A DNA stretch of 64,000 nt from Caballeronia catudaia (GCF_001544755.2 NZ_FCOF02000008.1:186001-250000); one strand, 5' to 3'; shown: positions 16,276 to 24,848, counted from the first letter of the stretch. Notes: generated by a model not told the origin, from the sequence alone. Numbers and translations are program-made.

Positions 16276-18013
16276 CGTTTCCTCCGGACGCTGCGGCGTC
16301 CGTCGTCGATTTGCCGGGACGCGTCCAGAAATCGAAAAAATTGAACCATTGATAAGGCGCCTTGCGGCAATAGTGTTCGAGACGCGACGCATAGCGCTGC
16401 GCCCACGCCGCGATGTGCTGCGCGCGTTCGCGGCGCGGCAAGGCGATGCGTTCCGCGAACGGCTCGAAATACAGCCGATGGCGGGCGTCGCGTTCCTTCA
16501 GGCAGAAGAACAGGTACACGGGGCAGCCGAGCGCATGCGCGAGCACATACGGCCCTTGCGCGAACGGCGCGGTCGCACCGAGGAAGCGCGCGTGCGTCGT
16601 GCGGCCCGATTCGCGCGCCGGCACACGGTCGCCGACGATCACGAGCAACTCGCCCGCGTCGATGCGCGCCTTCATCATCATCGCCGTCTCGGGGCCGAAA
16701 TCGCTCACCGGGACGAGGTGTCTGGCGAAGTCGCCATGCGCCGACGACAGCACGCTGTTGAAGCGCTTCGCGTGCTCCGTGTAGACGATGGCCGTCACTT
16801 TCGCGCGGCCGTTGCGCACCGCGAGCGCGCGCGTCATTTCGAGGTTGCCGAGATGCGCGCCGATCACGAGCGCGCCGCGTCCGCTTGCGACGAGCGCTTC
16901 GAACGCGGCGGGATCGTCGAACACGACATCGCTTTCACCGATGCGGCCCGACCACGCGGCCAGCTTGTCGAGCCCCGACTGCGCGAACGCGAGCATCTGC
17001 CGGTACGCGGAACGCCAGCCGGGGCGCGGCGTGCGCTCACCCGCTGCGGCATCTTCGAGATGCGCAAAATAGCGATGCGAAGCGGCGCGCGCGGCGCGTC
17101 CCGTCAGCAGGAAATAGCCGACGATCGGATGCAGCCAAAGCCCCGTGAAGCGCAGCCCGAACAGACGGCAACTGAGCGCGAGAAGCGCCATGCCGACCCG
17201 GCTGCCGCGTTCCGCGACGCGCCACCAGCCTGTGTCCGCGCCCGCTGCGGCGCACGTCCTGCGCGGCATCGCCTTGTGCGCGAGCAGCATCGGCAGACGC
17301 AGCAGCATGCCGCACACGAGGCGCGTGTGGCTCGCGCTGATGCGCACGTTGTCCCACAGCACGTCGAAGTGCGACACGCCATCCGTCGCGTAGGTGACGC
17401 GCGTCGGCACGGTGCGGAAGGCGAGCCGCCGCCAGTGCAGGCGCACGAGAATTTCGATGTCGAAGTCCATGCGCGTGCCGATTCGCACGCTGTCGATGAG
17501 CGCGCAGACCGCGTCGAGCGGATACAGGCGAAAGCCGCACATCGAATCGCGGATCGTGAACGACAGCGTTTCGATCCACACCCACACATGCGTCGCATAG
17601 CGGCCGTAGAGACGCGACTTCGGCACGCTTTCGTCGTAGACGGGGCGACCGAGAATCACCGCGCCCGGCTCGGCGCGCGCCGCCGCGAGAAAGCGCGGCA
17701 CGTCGTTCGCGTCGTGCTGCCCGTCGGCGTCGATCTGCAACGCGTGCGTGTAATCCGCGCGGCGCGCCGCGCGCAATCCCGCCATCACGGCTGCGCCCTT
17801 GCCGCCATTGACGGGCAGGCGCAGCAGCGTCATCTGCTCGCGATACTGCGCGGCGAGCGCCGCGAGGACCGCCTGCGTGGCCTCGTCGCTGCCGTCATCG
17901 ACGACGAACATCGGCAGGCCATGCACGGCGAGACGCGCGAGCGTGCCGCCGATCGCGTCCTTGTGGTTGTAGATCGGAATGACGATGCACGTACGCAGGT
18001 TCGCGCCGCTCAT
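16262..18013 (-). CDS. bifunctional GT2 glycosyltransferase / lysophospholipid-type acyltransferase (ApeJ-like)
   Basis: A 583-residue two-domain protein. Residues 1-240 are a GT-A glycosyltransferase family 2 domain with FVVDDGSDE (37-44), the metal-binding IDADG (Asp95, Asp97) and MCGFRLYPL. Residues about 270-560 are an LPLAT/HtrB-like acyltransferase with the H-x4-E motif GAHLGNLE (His387, Glu392). The fusion is typical of APE clusters and may build the glycolipid anchor that carries the polyene in the outer membrane. ATG 18013 overlaps the AMP-ligase stop as ATGA. Confidence 0.85.
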   Translation of the reverse strand: MSGANLRTCIVIPIYNHKDAIGGTLARLAVHGLPMFVVDDGSDEATQAVLAALAAQYREQMTLLRLPVNGGKGAAVMAGLRAARRADYTHALQIDADGQHDANDVPRFLAAARAEPGAVILGRPVYDESVPKSRLYGRYATHVWVWIETLSFTIRDSMCGFRLYPLDAVCALIDSVRIGTRMDFDIEILVRLHWRRLAFRTVPTRVTYATDGVSHFDVLWDNVRISASHTRLVCGMLLRLPMLLAHKAMPRRTCAAAGADTGWWRVAERGSRVGMALLALSCRLFGLRFTGLWLHPIVGYFLLTGRAARAASHRYFAHLEDAAAGERTPRPGWRSAYRQMLAFAQSGLDKLAAWSGRIGESDVVFDDPAAFEALVASGRGALVIGAHLGNLEMTRALAVRNGRAKVTAIVYTEHAKRFNSVLSSAHGDFARHLVPVSDFGPETAMMMKARIDAGELLVIVGDRVPARESGRTTHARFLGATAPFAQGPYVLAHALGCPVYLFFCLKERDARHRLYFEPFAERIALPRRERAQHIAAWAQRYASRLEHYCRKAPYQWFNFFDFWTRPGKSTTDAAASGGNDVRA

Positions 18014-19713
18014 GCGCGCTCCCGATAGACCACCACGCCCGACGCGCACTCGCGCCCGTTCAGGCGATACGCGAACTGCACGCGGCGGCGCGCGGCGTCG
18101 TGCGCGAGCCGCAAGTCGAGCACCGCGCCGGGCGGCACGGGCGCCATGAACTTGAGACGATCGACCGATGCCGTGTCGCGCGCGCCCGCGACGTGCTCCG
18201 CCGCGAGACGGATCGCCCAGTCGACCTGCACGACGCCGGGCAAAATCGGCAGATTCGGGAAATGCCCGTTGAAGTGCGCAAGCGTGGGCGGCACGCGCAA
18301 CTCGTAGCGGAGGCTCTCGCCGTCGCGCGCTTCAGAGAGCACTTCGAAACCTTCGGCGCGGGCGCCGAACGCCGCCGCGACCGCCGCGACGGGCAGCTTG
18401 CCGCGCGCATCGAACGGCAGCGCGATGCGAAAGCGCCAGCGGCGCGGCAGCAGCACGACATCGAAATAGGCGGCGAGATGACGGCGCAGCGCTTTCGCCA
18501 GCGCGAGGCGGCCTTCGTCGCGCAGCGCCGCGCTGCCGGCATCGCTCAGTGCGACGACGGCGCCCGCGCGCTCGCGCGACGCACCCGCGAGCGGCACGAC
18601 GCACGCCTGCGCCACATACGGATGCAGCGCGAGCCGCGCTTCCATTTCGGGCAGCGACAGGCGCTTGCCGTCGAGCTTGATCACGCGGTCGAGGCGGCCT
18701 TGCAGGCGAAAGCGGCCGTCGTCGTCGAGGAGGATCGCGTCGTCGGTCCGATGCCAGTCGTCGTGGCCCAGATGCGGCGAGCGCACTTCGAGCGCGCCGT
18801 CATCCGCGCGGCGCACGTCGACGCCGGCGAGCGGCCGCCATGCCGACGTCGCGCTCTGTCTGCGCCACGCGATGCCGCCGGTTTCCGTGCTGCCGTAGAT
18901 TTCGACGGGCGCATCGCCGAACACGCTCGCGTAGTCGCGCGCCGGGTCCGCCGCGAGCGGTCCGCCCGATGAAAAGAACACGCGCGGCGCGGGCGTCAAA
19001 TCGGTGAAACCGGCGAGCGCGGGCCAGCGAACGAGTTGCGCCGGCGACGACACCATCGCGGTCGCGCCGCCATGCGCGATGCGCGAGCGCAGCTGCTGCG
19101 GATCGGCGCACAGCACGCGATCGAACGCGCGGCCGGCGGCGAGCGGCCACAGCACGCGGAACAGCAGCCCATAGATATGGCGATGCGGGACGCTCGATAG
19201 CATCGTCGCGTCGCCGACGAGCGCCCCCCACTCGCGTTCGAGCGTGCGCACTTCGGCGTCGAACTGCGCGAGCGTCTTGTGGATCGGCTTCGGACTGCCG
19301 CTGCTGCCCGACGTGTAGAGCGTGAGCGGCGCGTGCGGGTCGATCGGCAGCGGCGGCACGGCGCTTCGGATTGCCTGCGTCGCACTCAGCGCGCGGACGT
19401 CGTCGTCCGTCAGCATGGCGTCGTACGCGTGGTCGAGACCGTCGAGATAGCCGGGCGCGGAACTCGCGGGAATCACCGGCTCCTTGCCGCATGCGAACAG
19501 CGCGAAGAGCGCGCAGGCGAAGTCGAACGGATCGTCGATGCACAACGCATAGCGGCGATCGTTCTGCTCGCGCAGCCACCACGCGAGCGCCGCCGTGCGT
19601 GCGCGGAACGCCGCGTGCGTGATGACGGCGTGCGTGGTCCCGGCGCCGCCGTCGCGGCAAACGGGCGTCAGCGCGGCGCGCGGCGCGCACAGCACATCGT
19701 GCAGCGCGATCAT
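18010..19713 (-). CDS. AMP-ligase fused to a FabA/FabZ-like dehydratase (ApeH-ApeI fusion)
   Basis: A 567-residue protein. Residues 1-450 are an ANL-family adenylating enzyme: A3 loop TLYTSGSSGSPKP (131-143), A5 IYGSTETGG, and A7-A8 region RLQGRLDRVIKLDGKRL. From about 455 the chain is a hotdog domain with FNGHFPNLPILPGVVQVDW, the histidine and glycine-rich signature of 3-hydroxyacyl-ACP dehydratases. In E. coli these are separate genes, ApeH (loads the aryl acid onto the carrier protein) and ApeI (dehydratase). No stop or frameshift separates them here. ATG 19713 overlaps the previous stop as ATGA. Confidence 0.86.
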   Translation of the reverse strand: MIALHDVLCAPRAALTPVCRDGGAGTTHAVITHAAFRARTAALAWWLREQNDRRYALCIDDPFDFACALFALFACGKEPVIPASSAPGYLDGLDHAYDAMLTDDDVRALSATQAIRSAVPPLPIDPHAPLTLYTSGSSGSPKPIHKTLAQFDAEVRTLEREWGALVGDATMLSSVPHRHIYGLLFRVLWPLAAGRAFDRVLCADPQQLRSRIAHGGATAMVSSPAQLVRWPALAGFTDLTPAPRVFFSSGGPLAADPARDYASVFGDAPVEIYGSTETGGIAWRRQSATSAWRPLAGVDVRRADDGALEVRSPHLGHDDWHRTDDAILLDDDGRFRLQGRLDRVIKLDGKRLSLPEMEARLALHPYVAQACVVPLAGASRERAGAVVALSDAGSAALRDEGRLALAKALRRHLAAYFDVVLLPRRWRFRIALPFDARGKLPVAAVAAAFGARAEGFEVLSEARDGESLRYELRVPPTLAHFNGHFPNLPILPGVVQVDWAIRLAAEHVAGARDTASVDRLKFMAPVPPGAVLDLRLAHDAARRRVQFAYRLNGRECASGVVVYRERA

Positions 19714-20369
19714 GCCGCCCCCGCACGCCGCGCGCGCGGCAGGATCACGAGATAGCGCCAGACGATCTCGCCCGCGATCAACACGCCGACGAGCCCGTAC
19801 GAGATCGCGCCGTTATACAGCGACCAGGCCTCGCGCGGCCAATACAGCGCGGTGTACAGCGAGAACAGGCCGTTCGCGGCAAAGAACCCGCACCAGATCC
19901 GCGTGACGCGGCGCGTGTGGCGCACGGCGGGCTCGCTCAGATCGGGCGTGCCGATGCGCGCGAACTTTTCGATCATCGACGGGCCGCGCACGAGCGTCGC
20001 GCCGAACGCGATCAGCAAGCCGAGGTTCACGAGCGACGGATAGATATGCAGCAGGCGTTCGCTGTCGGTCCACACGATCGCGGCGGACGCGGCGCTCAGC
20101 ATGAACGCCACGGCCCAGTCGACGCGCGAGAGCCTGCGCAGCGACACGCTCACCACACCCGTGCCGATGCAGCGTTGCAGCCAGATCAACGCGAACAGCA
20201 GGCAGCCGGCATAGCGCGGGGCGTTCCAGACCCACGCCCCGAGAATGACCGCGGGATAGGCGAGCTTGAGCGCCGCGTTCAGCGCGAAGCCGAAGCGGCC
20301 GCGCGCGTGCGCAGCGGCCGACTGCGTGCCGGGCGTGTCGGGCGACTGCGCGATCGGCGCTGGCATCAT
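19710..20369 (-). CDS. COG4648-type integral membrane protein (ApeG-like)
   Basis: A 219-residue hydrophobic protein with about five or six membrane segments (e.g. ALKLAYPAVILGAWVW, MLSAASAAIVW, GLLIAFGATLV and GLVGVLIAGEIVWRYLV). Short basic loops lie between them. It sits between the carrier-protein and AMP-ligase genes, the place of ApeG in E. coli. Its role is not known; a membrane scaffold for the synthases or an export aid is possible. ATG 20369 overlaps the carrier-protein stop as ATGA. Confidence 0.78.
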   Translation of the reverse strand: MMPAPIAQSPDTPGTQSAAAHARGRFGFALNAALKLAYPAVILGAWVWNAPRYAGCLLFALIWLQRCIGTGVVSVSLRRLSRVDWAVAFMLSAASAAIVWTDSERLLHIYPSLVNLGLLIAFGATLVRGPSMIEKFARIGTPDLSEPAVRHTRRVTRIWCGFFAANGLFSLYTALYWPREAWSLYNGAISYGLVGVLIAGEIVWRYLVILPRARRAGAA

Positions 20370-20623
20370 TCCTGTTCGACGAGCAGCGATTGGACGGCGG
20401 CGACCACGTCCGCGACCGTGCGCACCGACCTGAACTCTTCCGGCTTGATGCGGCGGCCCGTCATCTCCTGCAGTTTGATGGCGAGATCGACGGCGTCGAT
20501 GCTGTCCAGATCGAGCTCTTCGTACAGGTGCGCTTCGGGCGTCACGCGCTCCGGCTCGATCGCGAAGTTCTCGTGAAAGATGGCGCGGATGCGCTCAAGG
20601 ATTTCGTTCTCGGTCACGCTCAT
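20366..20623 (-). CDS. acyl carrier protein 2 (ApeF-like)
   Basis: An 85-residue acyl carrier protein; the phosphopantetheine attachment site is Ser41 in LDLDSIDAVDL. Helix I (ENEILERIRAIFHENF) and helix III flank it as usual. It is the second of two adjacent carrier proteins, overlapping the first by 4 bases, as in E. coli ApeE/ApeF. It carries either the starter or the growing polyene chain. Confidence 0.9.
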   Translation of the reverse strand: MSVTENEILERIRAIFHENFAIEPERVTPEAHLYEELDLDSIDAVDLAIKLQEMTGRRIKPEEFRSVRTVADVVAAVQSLLVEQE

Positions 20624-20919
20624 TCCCCTTCTTTCGTAGTGCCGTCCGCGACGTGCGCAAGCTCGCGCTGGCTCGCGACCAGCGCGACGAGCGTGTTGAT
20701 CGAACGGAAATGCTCTCGCGTGCGCTCGTCGTTGGACGCGATATTCAGTTGATAGTGTTCGCGCAGCACGATGCCGATTTCGAGCGCGTCGATCGAATCC
20801 AGACCGACGCCGTCGGTGTCGAAGAGCGGCGCGTCGTCGTCGATATCGTCGGGCTGCATGTCTTCGAGATCGAGCGCTTCGATCAGAAGCCGTTTGATTT
20901 CAAGTTTTAAGGAATCCAT
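20620..20919 (-). CDS. acyl carrier protein 1 (ApeE-like)
   Basis: A 99-residue acyl carrier protein with Ser42 in VGLDSIDALEIG as the phosphopantetheine site, and a long hydrophilic C terminus after the third helix. It has an acidic loop (DDIDDDAPLFDTDG) before the site. It overlaps the acyltransferase gene end by 20 bases and the next carrier protein start by 4. With two carrier proteins, one may be reserved for starter loading by the AMP-ligase; this is inference from the E. coli system. Confidence 0.9.
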   Translation of the reverse strand: MDSLKLEIKRLLIEALDLEDMQPDDIDDDAPLFDTDGVGLDSIDALEIGIVLREHYQLNIASNDERTREHFRSINTLVALVASQRELAHVADGTTKEGE

Positions 20920-21691
20920 AGTCGATCAGATGCTGGGTAATGTGGGCCTCGATCGCGCTCGTCACCGAGCGGGCGGCGAGCGCGGGCGGCTCGTCGCGGG
21001 CGGCGAGTTCGTCGGCGCGCAGAGGGTCGAGCACGTTCACTTGCATGTGGAAGGCGCGATCGGGCACGTCGTGCCAGCGCATGTCCTTGGTGAACGCGGG
21101 CGGATCGCAGTCCATCAGCACGGGCAGGATCGGCGCGCCGGATTGCAACGCCATGTGCGCAAAACCGCGTGAAAACGCGTGCAGCCGGTTGCTTGCCGGG
21201 CTGCGCGTGCCCTCGGGGAAAATGATCATCGTGTAGCCGCGCGCGAGCTGCCGCGCGCCCGCTTCGACGAGCGCGACGGGGTCCGCGTTGCTGACGTATT
21301 CCGCTGCGCGCATCACGCCCCAGAAGAACGGATTGCTCCAGTGCGCGCTCTTCACGACGCAGCATGCGCGCGGCGTGAGCGACAGCAGCACCATCACGTC
21401 GAGCCAGGTCGGGTGATTCGCCACGACGATGGCCGCGCGCTGCGTGCCTCGCCTGAGCGCGCGGGCGCCGTGCACGTCGAGCTTCATCACGCCGACGCGC
21501 ACGAGCACGGCGACGAGCGCGCGAAAGAACACGTGAATGACGCCGACGATGATGCGCTGCTTCGAATCGCGGTGCGGCCAGACCGAAGCGAGCGGAAACA
21601 GGATCAGCGAGAAGCCGATCCCGCAGACGCCGAACGCGGCGAATGCGAGGGCCGTCGCAGCGAGGCGCCAGTGGTGATCAAGCGCCTTCAT
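20900..21691 (-). CDS. 1-acyl-glycerol-3-phosphate-type acyltransferase (ApeD-like, PlsC family)
   Basis: A 263-residue membrane-bound acyltransferase. An N-terminal hydrophobic segment (ATALAFAAFGVCGIGFSLIL) is followed by the H-x4-D motif NHPTWLDV and the FPEGTRSP motif of PlsC-type enzymes. It may transfer the polyene, or a fatty acid, to a lipid or sugar acceptor. ATG 21691 lies 14 bases inside the end of the chain-length-factor gene. Confidence 0.84.
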   Translation of the reverse strand: MKALDHHWRLAATALAFAAFGVCGIGFSLILFPLASVWPHRDSKQRIIVGVIHVFFRALVAVLVRVGVMKLDVHGARALRRGTQRAAIVVANHPTWLDVMVLLSLTPRACCVVKSAHWSNPFFWGVMRAAEYVSNADPVALVEAGARQLARGYTMIIFPEGTRSPASNRLHAFSRGFAHMALQSGAPILPVLMDCDPPAFTKDMRWHDVPDRAFHMQVNVLDPLRADELAARDEPPALAARSVTSAIEAHITQHLIDYGFLKT

Positions 21692-22370
21692 GCCAGCACC
21701 AGCGCCACATGGAATGGGAATGCTCGCCGCGCCATTCGCTGGCGGCATGCGTGTCGAGACAATGCTGCACGGCCTGACATTGCGAGGCGAACGCCGGGCG
21801 CGCCGCAGCGGAATCGGTCACGCGCGCGCATTGCAGCCGCCCGGTTTGCGTGGAAGCGTCGAGCAGAATCGCGAGCGCGCCGCCTTCCGCGTCGTCTTCG
21901 ACCGGGCCGTAGGCGGGATCGGCCGGTTCGTCGGCATAGACGAGCAGCACCGGGGTGGATGCGTCCGTCGCGTATTGCGCATGCGCTTCGAGCAATGCGT
22001 AGCCGAGGGTTTCGTTGCCCGCCGACAACGCGGTGGCGGCGGTGCGGTCGCCGCGCACGATGCCGAAGACGCCGGTCATCGTGTTGAGGACGGACAGACT
22101 GAAGGAGGTGGGCGAGACGGTTTTGCCCGCATCGATGGTGTGCAGGATATCGGTCGTGCGATGCAGCTCGCCGTGACGCGAGGCGAACACGACGCGCACG
22201 GCGGGCACGGATGCGGAGCAGTCGTGCGCGACCTTCAGCGCGGCCCGCGACAACGTGCTGAGCCGGCGCCGCGTCATCGGCTCGATGAAGCCGATATCGG
22301 GTGCGGCGGACGCGGCCGCGGGCCAGAAGGACCAGCGAGCGACTGGAATGGTCCAGTGCGGATCGGGCAT
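21678..22370 (-). CDS. short ketosynthase-like chain length factor (ApeC-like)
   Basis: A protein of about 230 residues matching only the N-terminal part of a ketosynthase (PF13723-type). PDIGFIEPMTRRRLSTLSR and VVFASRHGELHRTTDIL are recognisable, then PTSFSLSVLNTMTGVFGI and a segment ALSAGNETLGYALLEA that occupies the active-site region without a cysteine. It is therefore not a condensing enzyme; by size and place it matches ApeC, which pairs with the ApeO ketosynthase. It is the first gene of the operon. The start is uncertain: ATG 22370 fits the family best, GTG 22427 is possible. Confidence 0.75.
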   Translation of the reverse strand: MPDPHWTIPVARWSFWPAAASAAPDIGFIEPMTRRRLSTLSRAALKVAHDCSASVPAVRVVFASRHGELHRTTDILHTIDAGKTVSPTSFSLSVLNTMTGVFGIVRGDRTAATALSAGNETLGYALLEAHAQYATDASTPVLLVYADEPADPAYGPVEDDAEGGALAILLDASTQTGRLQCARVTDSAAARPAFASQCQAVQHCLDTHAASEWRGEHSHSMWRWCWHEGA

Positions 22371-22850
22371 GTCGGTGTTCGCGTTCGAAACTCGTGGTAC
22401 CCGGGCAGCGACGTCCGGCGGCCGCACGATGAGATGTGCTCCGTCCGACTGGCGGAGCCACCCGGTGCTTATGTGTTGATTAATTCGTTTGCAAGCGAGT
22501 TAACGGCGCGAAGGGGAAAGAATTTAGCGATTCAGCGCTTGAAATAGGGGACGCCTGCGGACCCTTTTTTATCCGGCGGGATTCTACCGAGCCTCGCGAA
22601 TGAAAATCATCAAAAATGATGATTGCTTTCCGTTCGTCTCATCGCCGCGACACTGCGACTGCATGCGAGTCGCGGCTTCATATAATCGCGCGCGGCCAAT
22701 TCGGCATCGTCGAACGGGTAGCGACGTGCTCGATCACAACGGGCTCAACTTTTCATCGTTTCTGCCGTAATCGATTGACCGAGCGGCTGTATTGCCAGGC
22801 GCTTGGGCTTCAGCTCCGCTGATCGGAATAATCAACCAGGAGAAACGTTC
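22371..22850. other. intergenic region between the APE operon and a divergent lipoprotein gene
   Basis: About 480 bases that should hold the promoters of both the 17-kb APE operon (minus) and the lipoprotein gene (plus). The DNA is more AT-rich than its surroundings at 22470-22520 and 22600-22760. I could not pick a convincing -35/-10 pair for the operon. The clearest signal is the inverted repeat listed at 22605-22624. No extra gene is evident. Confidence 0.5.
22605..22624. promoter_or_regulatory. inverted repeat, possible operator
   Basis: A perfect 7-bp inverted repeat, AATCATC and GATGATT, with a 6-base A-rich centre. It lies in the divergent promoter region between the APE operon and the lipoprotein gene, about 230 bases from each start. 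It may be a regulator site; the regulator is not encoded nearby. Confidence 0.35.
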
Positions 22851-23495
22851 ATGATGTTGGGTCGAATTGCTTTTTATATCTGCGCCGTCGCTGCAGTCAC
22901 CGGATGCGCGGTAGGCCGCGGAACGGTCGATGTCTCCGCGCCTCAAGGGACGAACCCTGCGACGGGAAAGTATGTGCGCTTCGATTCCGTCCAGGATAAG
23001 CGCACGTTCACCGTCGCGCCCCCTAGCGCCGACATGGCGTCACTGGACCCCAGTGAAGATTCGAGCGATGCGTCGAAGGCTCGCGCAATCGGTCGAAAAA
23101 GAGGCGGCTTCGGCAAGGCCCTCGGCGATGTGGTGCTTCCCGAAGGCAAGACCGTCTCCGGCCTCGTCGAAAGCGCGCTGGCCACCGGCTTTCAGCAAGC
23201 CGGTTACGTTGTCGTGAAGCAAGGCGACCCCAACTTTGCCGCCGCCACGCCGGTGACTGCCCAAGTGATCGATTTTTGGGCATGGTTTCAGCCCGGCTTC
23301 TGGTCGGTTACCACCAACCATAAATCGGAATTGCAGTTGTCCGGCAATGTCGGCGCGCTTCACGGCGCTCAGACCGTAAAGACGCGCGTGAGCGAATCGA
23401 AACAAGTCGTGGTTTCCAGCGACTGGCGAGAAATCGTGGAAAAAGGGCTGTCGGCGATTACTCTGCAGACGAAGGACCTGGTAAACGGGAAGTAG
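22851..23495 (+). CDS. lipoprotein of unknown function
   Basis: A 214-residue lipoprotein: hydrophobic signal with lipobox VTGC (Cys19), then a soluble domain. The domain contains VRFDSVQDKRTFTVAPP, a polar linker, VLPEGKTVSGLVESALATGFQQAGYVVV and alternating strands ending near AITLQTKDL. The plan resembles YajG-like lipoproteins. The ATG at 22851 follows an AGGAG ribosome site; ATG 22854 is the next codon. It is monocistronic and divergent from the APE operon. Whether it has any link to the pigment is unknown. Confidence 0.72.
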   Translation: MMLGRIAFYICAVAAVTGCAVGRGTVDVSAPQGTNPATGKYVRFDSVQDKRTFTVAPPSADMASLDPSEDSSDASKARAIGRKRGGFGKALGDVVLPEGKTVSGLVESALATGFQQAGYVVVKQGDPNFAAATPVTAQVIDFWAWFQPGFWSVTTNHKSELQLSGNVGALHGAQTVKTRVSESKQVVVSSDWREIVEKGLSAITLQTKDLVNGK

Positions 23496-23560
23496 CGCGT
23501 TCAACGGCACAACGTCCGGTTCGAAATGAGCATTCCGAAATAACCGGTTATGTCCGCAAG

Positions 23561-23590
23561 AAACAAAAAAAGCCCCGAGCAAGTCGGGGC
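23561..23590 (-). terminator. intrinsic terminator on the minus strand
   Basis: A perfect 7-bp GC-rich stem (23572-23578 with 23584-23590) and a 5-base loop. Read on the minus strand, it is followed by a run of seven T, then GTTT. There is no T-run on the plus strand, so it does not suit the upstream lipoprotein gene. Confidence 0.7.
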
Positions 23591-23690
23591 AAAGGTACGA
23601 GACCACCTTGTGTAGCGTTGAAGCTACCCGGCGAGAATAGGCAGATGCAGGGCCGCTTCCCACCAGTAAAGTCCGAAACGCTGCCCCGCG
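23561..23690 (-). ncRNA. candidate small RNA ending at a strong terminator
   Basis: The minus-strand terminator at 23561-23590 has no protein gene feeding into it. The preceding 100 bases can form a hairpin (GTAGC with GCTAC, about 23616-23631 on the plus strand) and look structured. No good sigma-70 promoter was found, so the 5' end is a guess. A leader or remnant of a lost gene is an alternative. Confidence 0.3.
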
Positions 23691-23786
23691 CATCGATCAT
23701 CCTTGACCGATGCCCCCCTTCAGAATATCCCGCGCGCTGCCGATAACACACGCAACCCGTTATTCAGGCTGACGCCACCCGATACG

Positions 23787-24836
23787 ATGAACCGCGCCCC
23801 TTCCGAAAGCCCGCTCCAGGCCGCCTTCCTGCGACACGACGACACCCTCGCGCCGCCGGAGCGCGCGTTAGGCGAGGACGATCACGCGGTCTATCGCACG
23901 CTGCTCGAATCGACCAAGGCGATTCCCTGGAAGATCGACTGGGCGACGATGGAATTCGCCTACATCGGTCCGCAGATCGAGGCGCTGCTCGGCTGGGCGC
24001 CGTCGTCGTGGAAGACGGTGAACGACTGGGCCGAGCGCATGCATCCGGACGATCGCGAAGCGGTGGTCAGCTTCTGCGTCGCGCAATCGAAGGCAGGCAC
24101 GGATCACGAAGCCGATTACCGCGCGCTCACCCGCGACGGCGGCTATGTGTGGCTGCGCGACGTCGTGCATGTCGAGCGCAACGACCAGGGCGAAGTCGAG
24201 GCGCTTATCGGCTTCATGTTCGACATCAGCGAGCGCAAGCGCATCGAGGAAGAACTCACGCAGTTGCAGCAGGAACTGGAGCGTCTGTCGTTCAGCGACA
24301 GCCTCACGGGCGTCGGCAACCGCCGCCGCTTCGACGACGTGCTGGCGCGCGAGTGGGACGCCGCGAAGTCATCGGGCAGACCGCTGTCGCTCGTCATGAT
24401 CGATATCGACTTCTTCAAGTCGTACAACGATTACTACGGTCACGTTCAGGGCGACGAATGCCTGAAGCGCATCGCGCGCGTGCTCGGCGAGGCGGCCGGC
24501 GAACGGCATTTTCTCGGGCGCTTCGGCGGCGAGGAATTTGTGCTGATTCTCGCCGATGCCGATGCCGATGCCGAAGCCGCGATGCGCATCGCGGAGCGTT
24601 GCCGCGCGCTGATCGCGCATGAAGCGATCGCGCACGTGCGCTCGCCGCACGATCAGCAAGTGACCGCGAGCTTCGGCGTAGGCACCGTCGTGCCCGGCGA
24701 GCGCATGGACGTGACGGCCTTCATCAACCTCACCGACGCGCAGCTCTATCAGGCAAAGGACAACGGCCGCAATCGCATCGCGGCCGTGGATCGCGCGGGA
24801 ATTCGGGGCGAAGGTTTCAAAGCCCAAAGCCGCTGA
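23787..24836 (+). CDS. PAS domain-containing diguanylate cyclase
   Basis: A 349-residue soluble sensor enzyme making cyclic di-GMP from two GTP. Residues about 30-155 form a PAS/PAC domain (AIPWKIDWATMEFAYIGPQI to FMFDISERKR), then a short coiled linker (EEELTQLQQELERLS), then the GGDEF domain from SLTGVGNRR. Metal-binding Asp206 and Asp208 lie in MIDIDFFK and the active site GGEEF is at 247-251. The RxxD inhibitory site before GGEEF is absent (RHFL), so product inhibition there is unlikely. No transmembrane segment. ATG 23787 is chosen; TTG 23703 in frame is less likely. Confidence 0.87.
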   Translation: MNRAPSESPLQAAFLRHDDTLAPPERALGEDDHAVYRTLLESTKAIPWKIDWATMEFAYIGPQIEALLGWAPSSWKTVNDWAERMHPDDREAVVSFCVAQSKAGTDHEADYRALTRDGGYVWLRDVVHVERNDQGEVEALIGFMFDISERKRIEEELTQLQQELERLSFSDSLTGVGNRRRFDDVLAREWDAAKSSGRPLSLVMIDIDFFKSYNDYYGHVQGDECLKRIARVLGEAAGERHFLGRFGGEEFVLILADADADAEAAMRIAERCRALIAHEAIAHVRSPHDQQVTASFGVGTVVPGERMDVTAFINLTDAQLYQAKDNGRNRIAAVDRAGIRGEGFKAQSR

Positions 24837-24848
24837 TCGCGCGGAAAT

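Larger units (their letters stand above)
23496..23786. other. intergenic region holding a minus-strand terminator and possible RNA gene
   Basis: About 290 bases between the lipoprotein and the PAS-GGDEF gene. It holds a strong minus-strand terminator (23561-23590) with no minus-strand protein gene upstream of it, and a small hairpin at about 23615-23632. No convincing coding sequence is present; a 67-codon minus-strand frame runs straight through the terminator stem. Confidence 0.5.

Noticed and set aside
23548..23751. A 67-codon minus-strand frame between the lipoprotein and PAS-GGDEF genes
   Set aside because: It runs through the stem of a strong terminator and has no ribosome site or protein-like composition.
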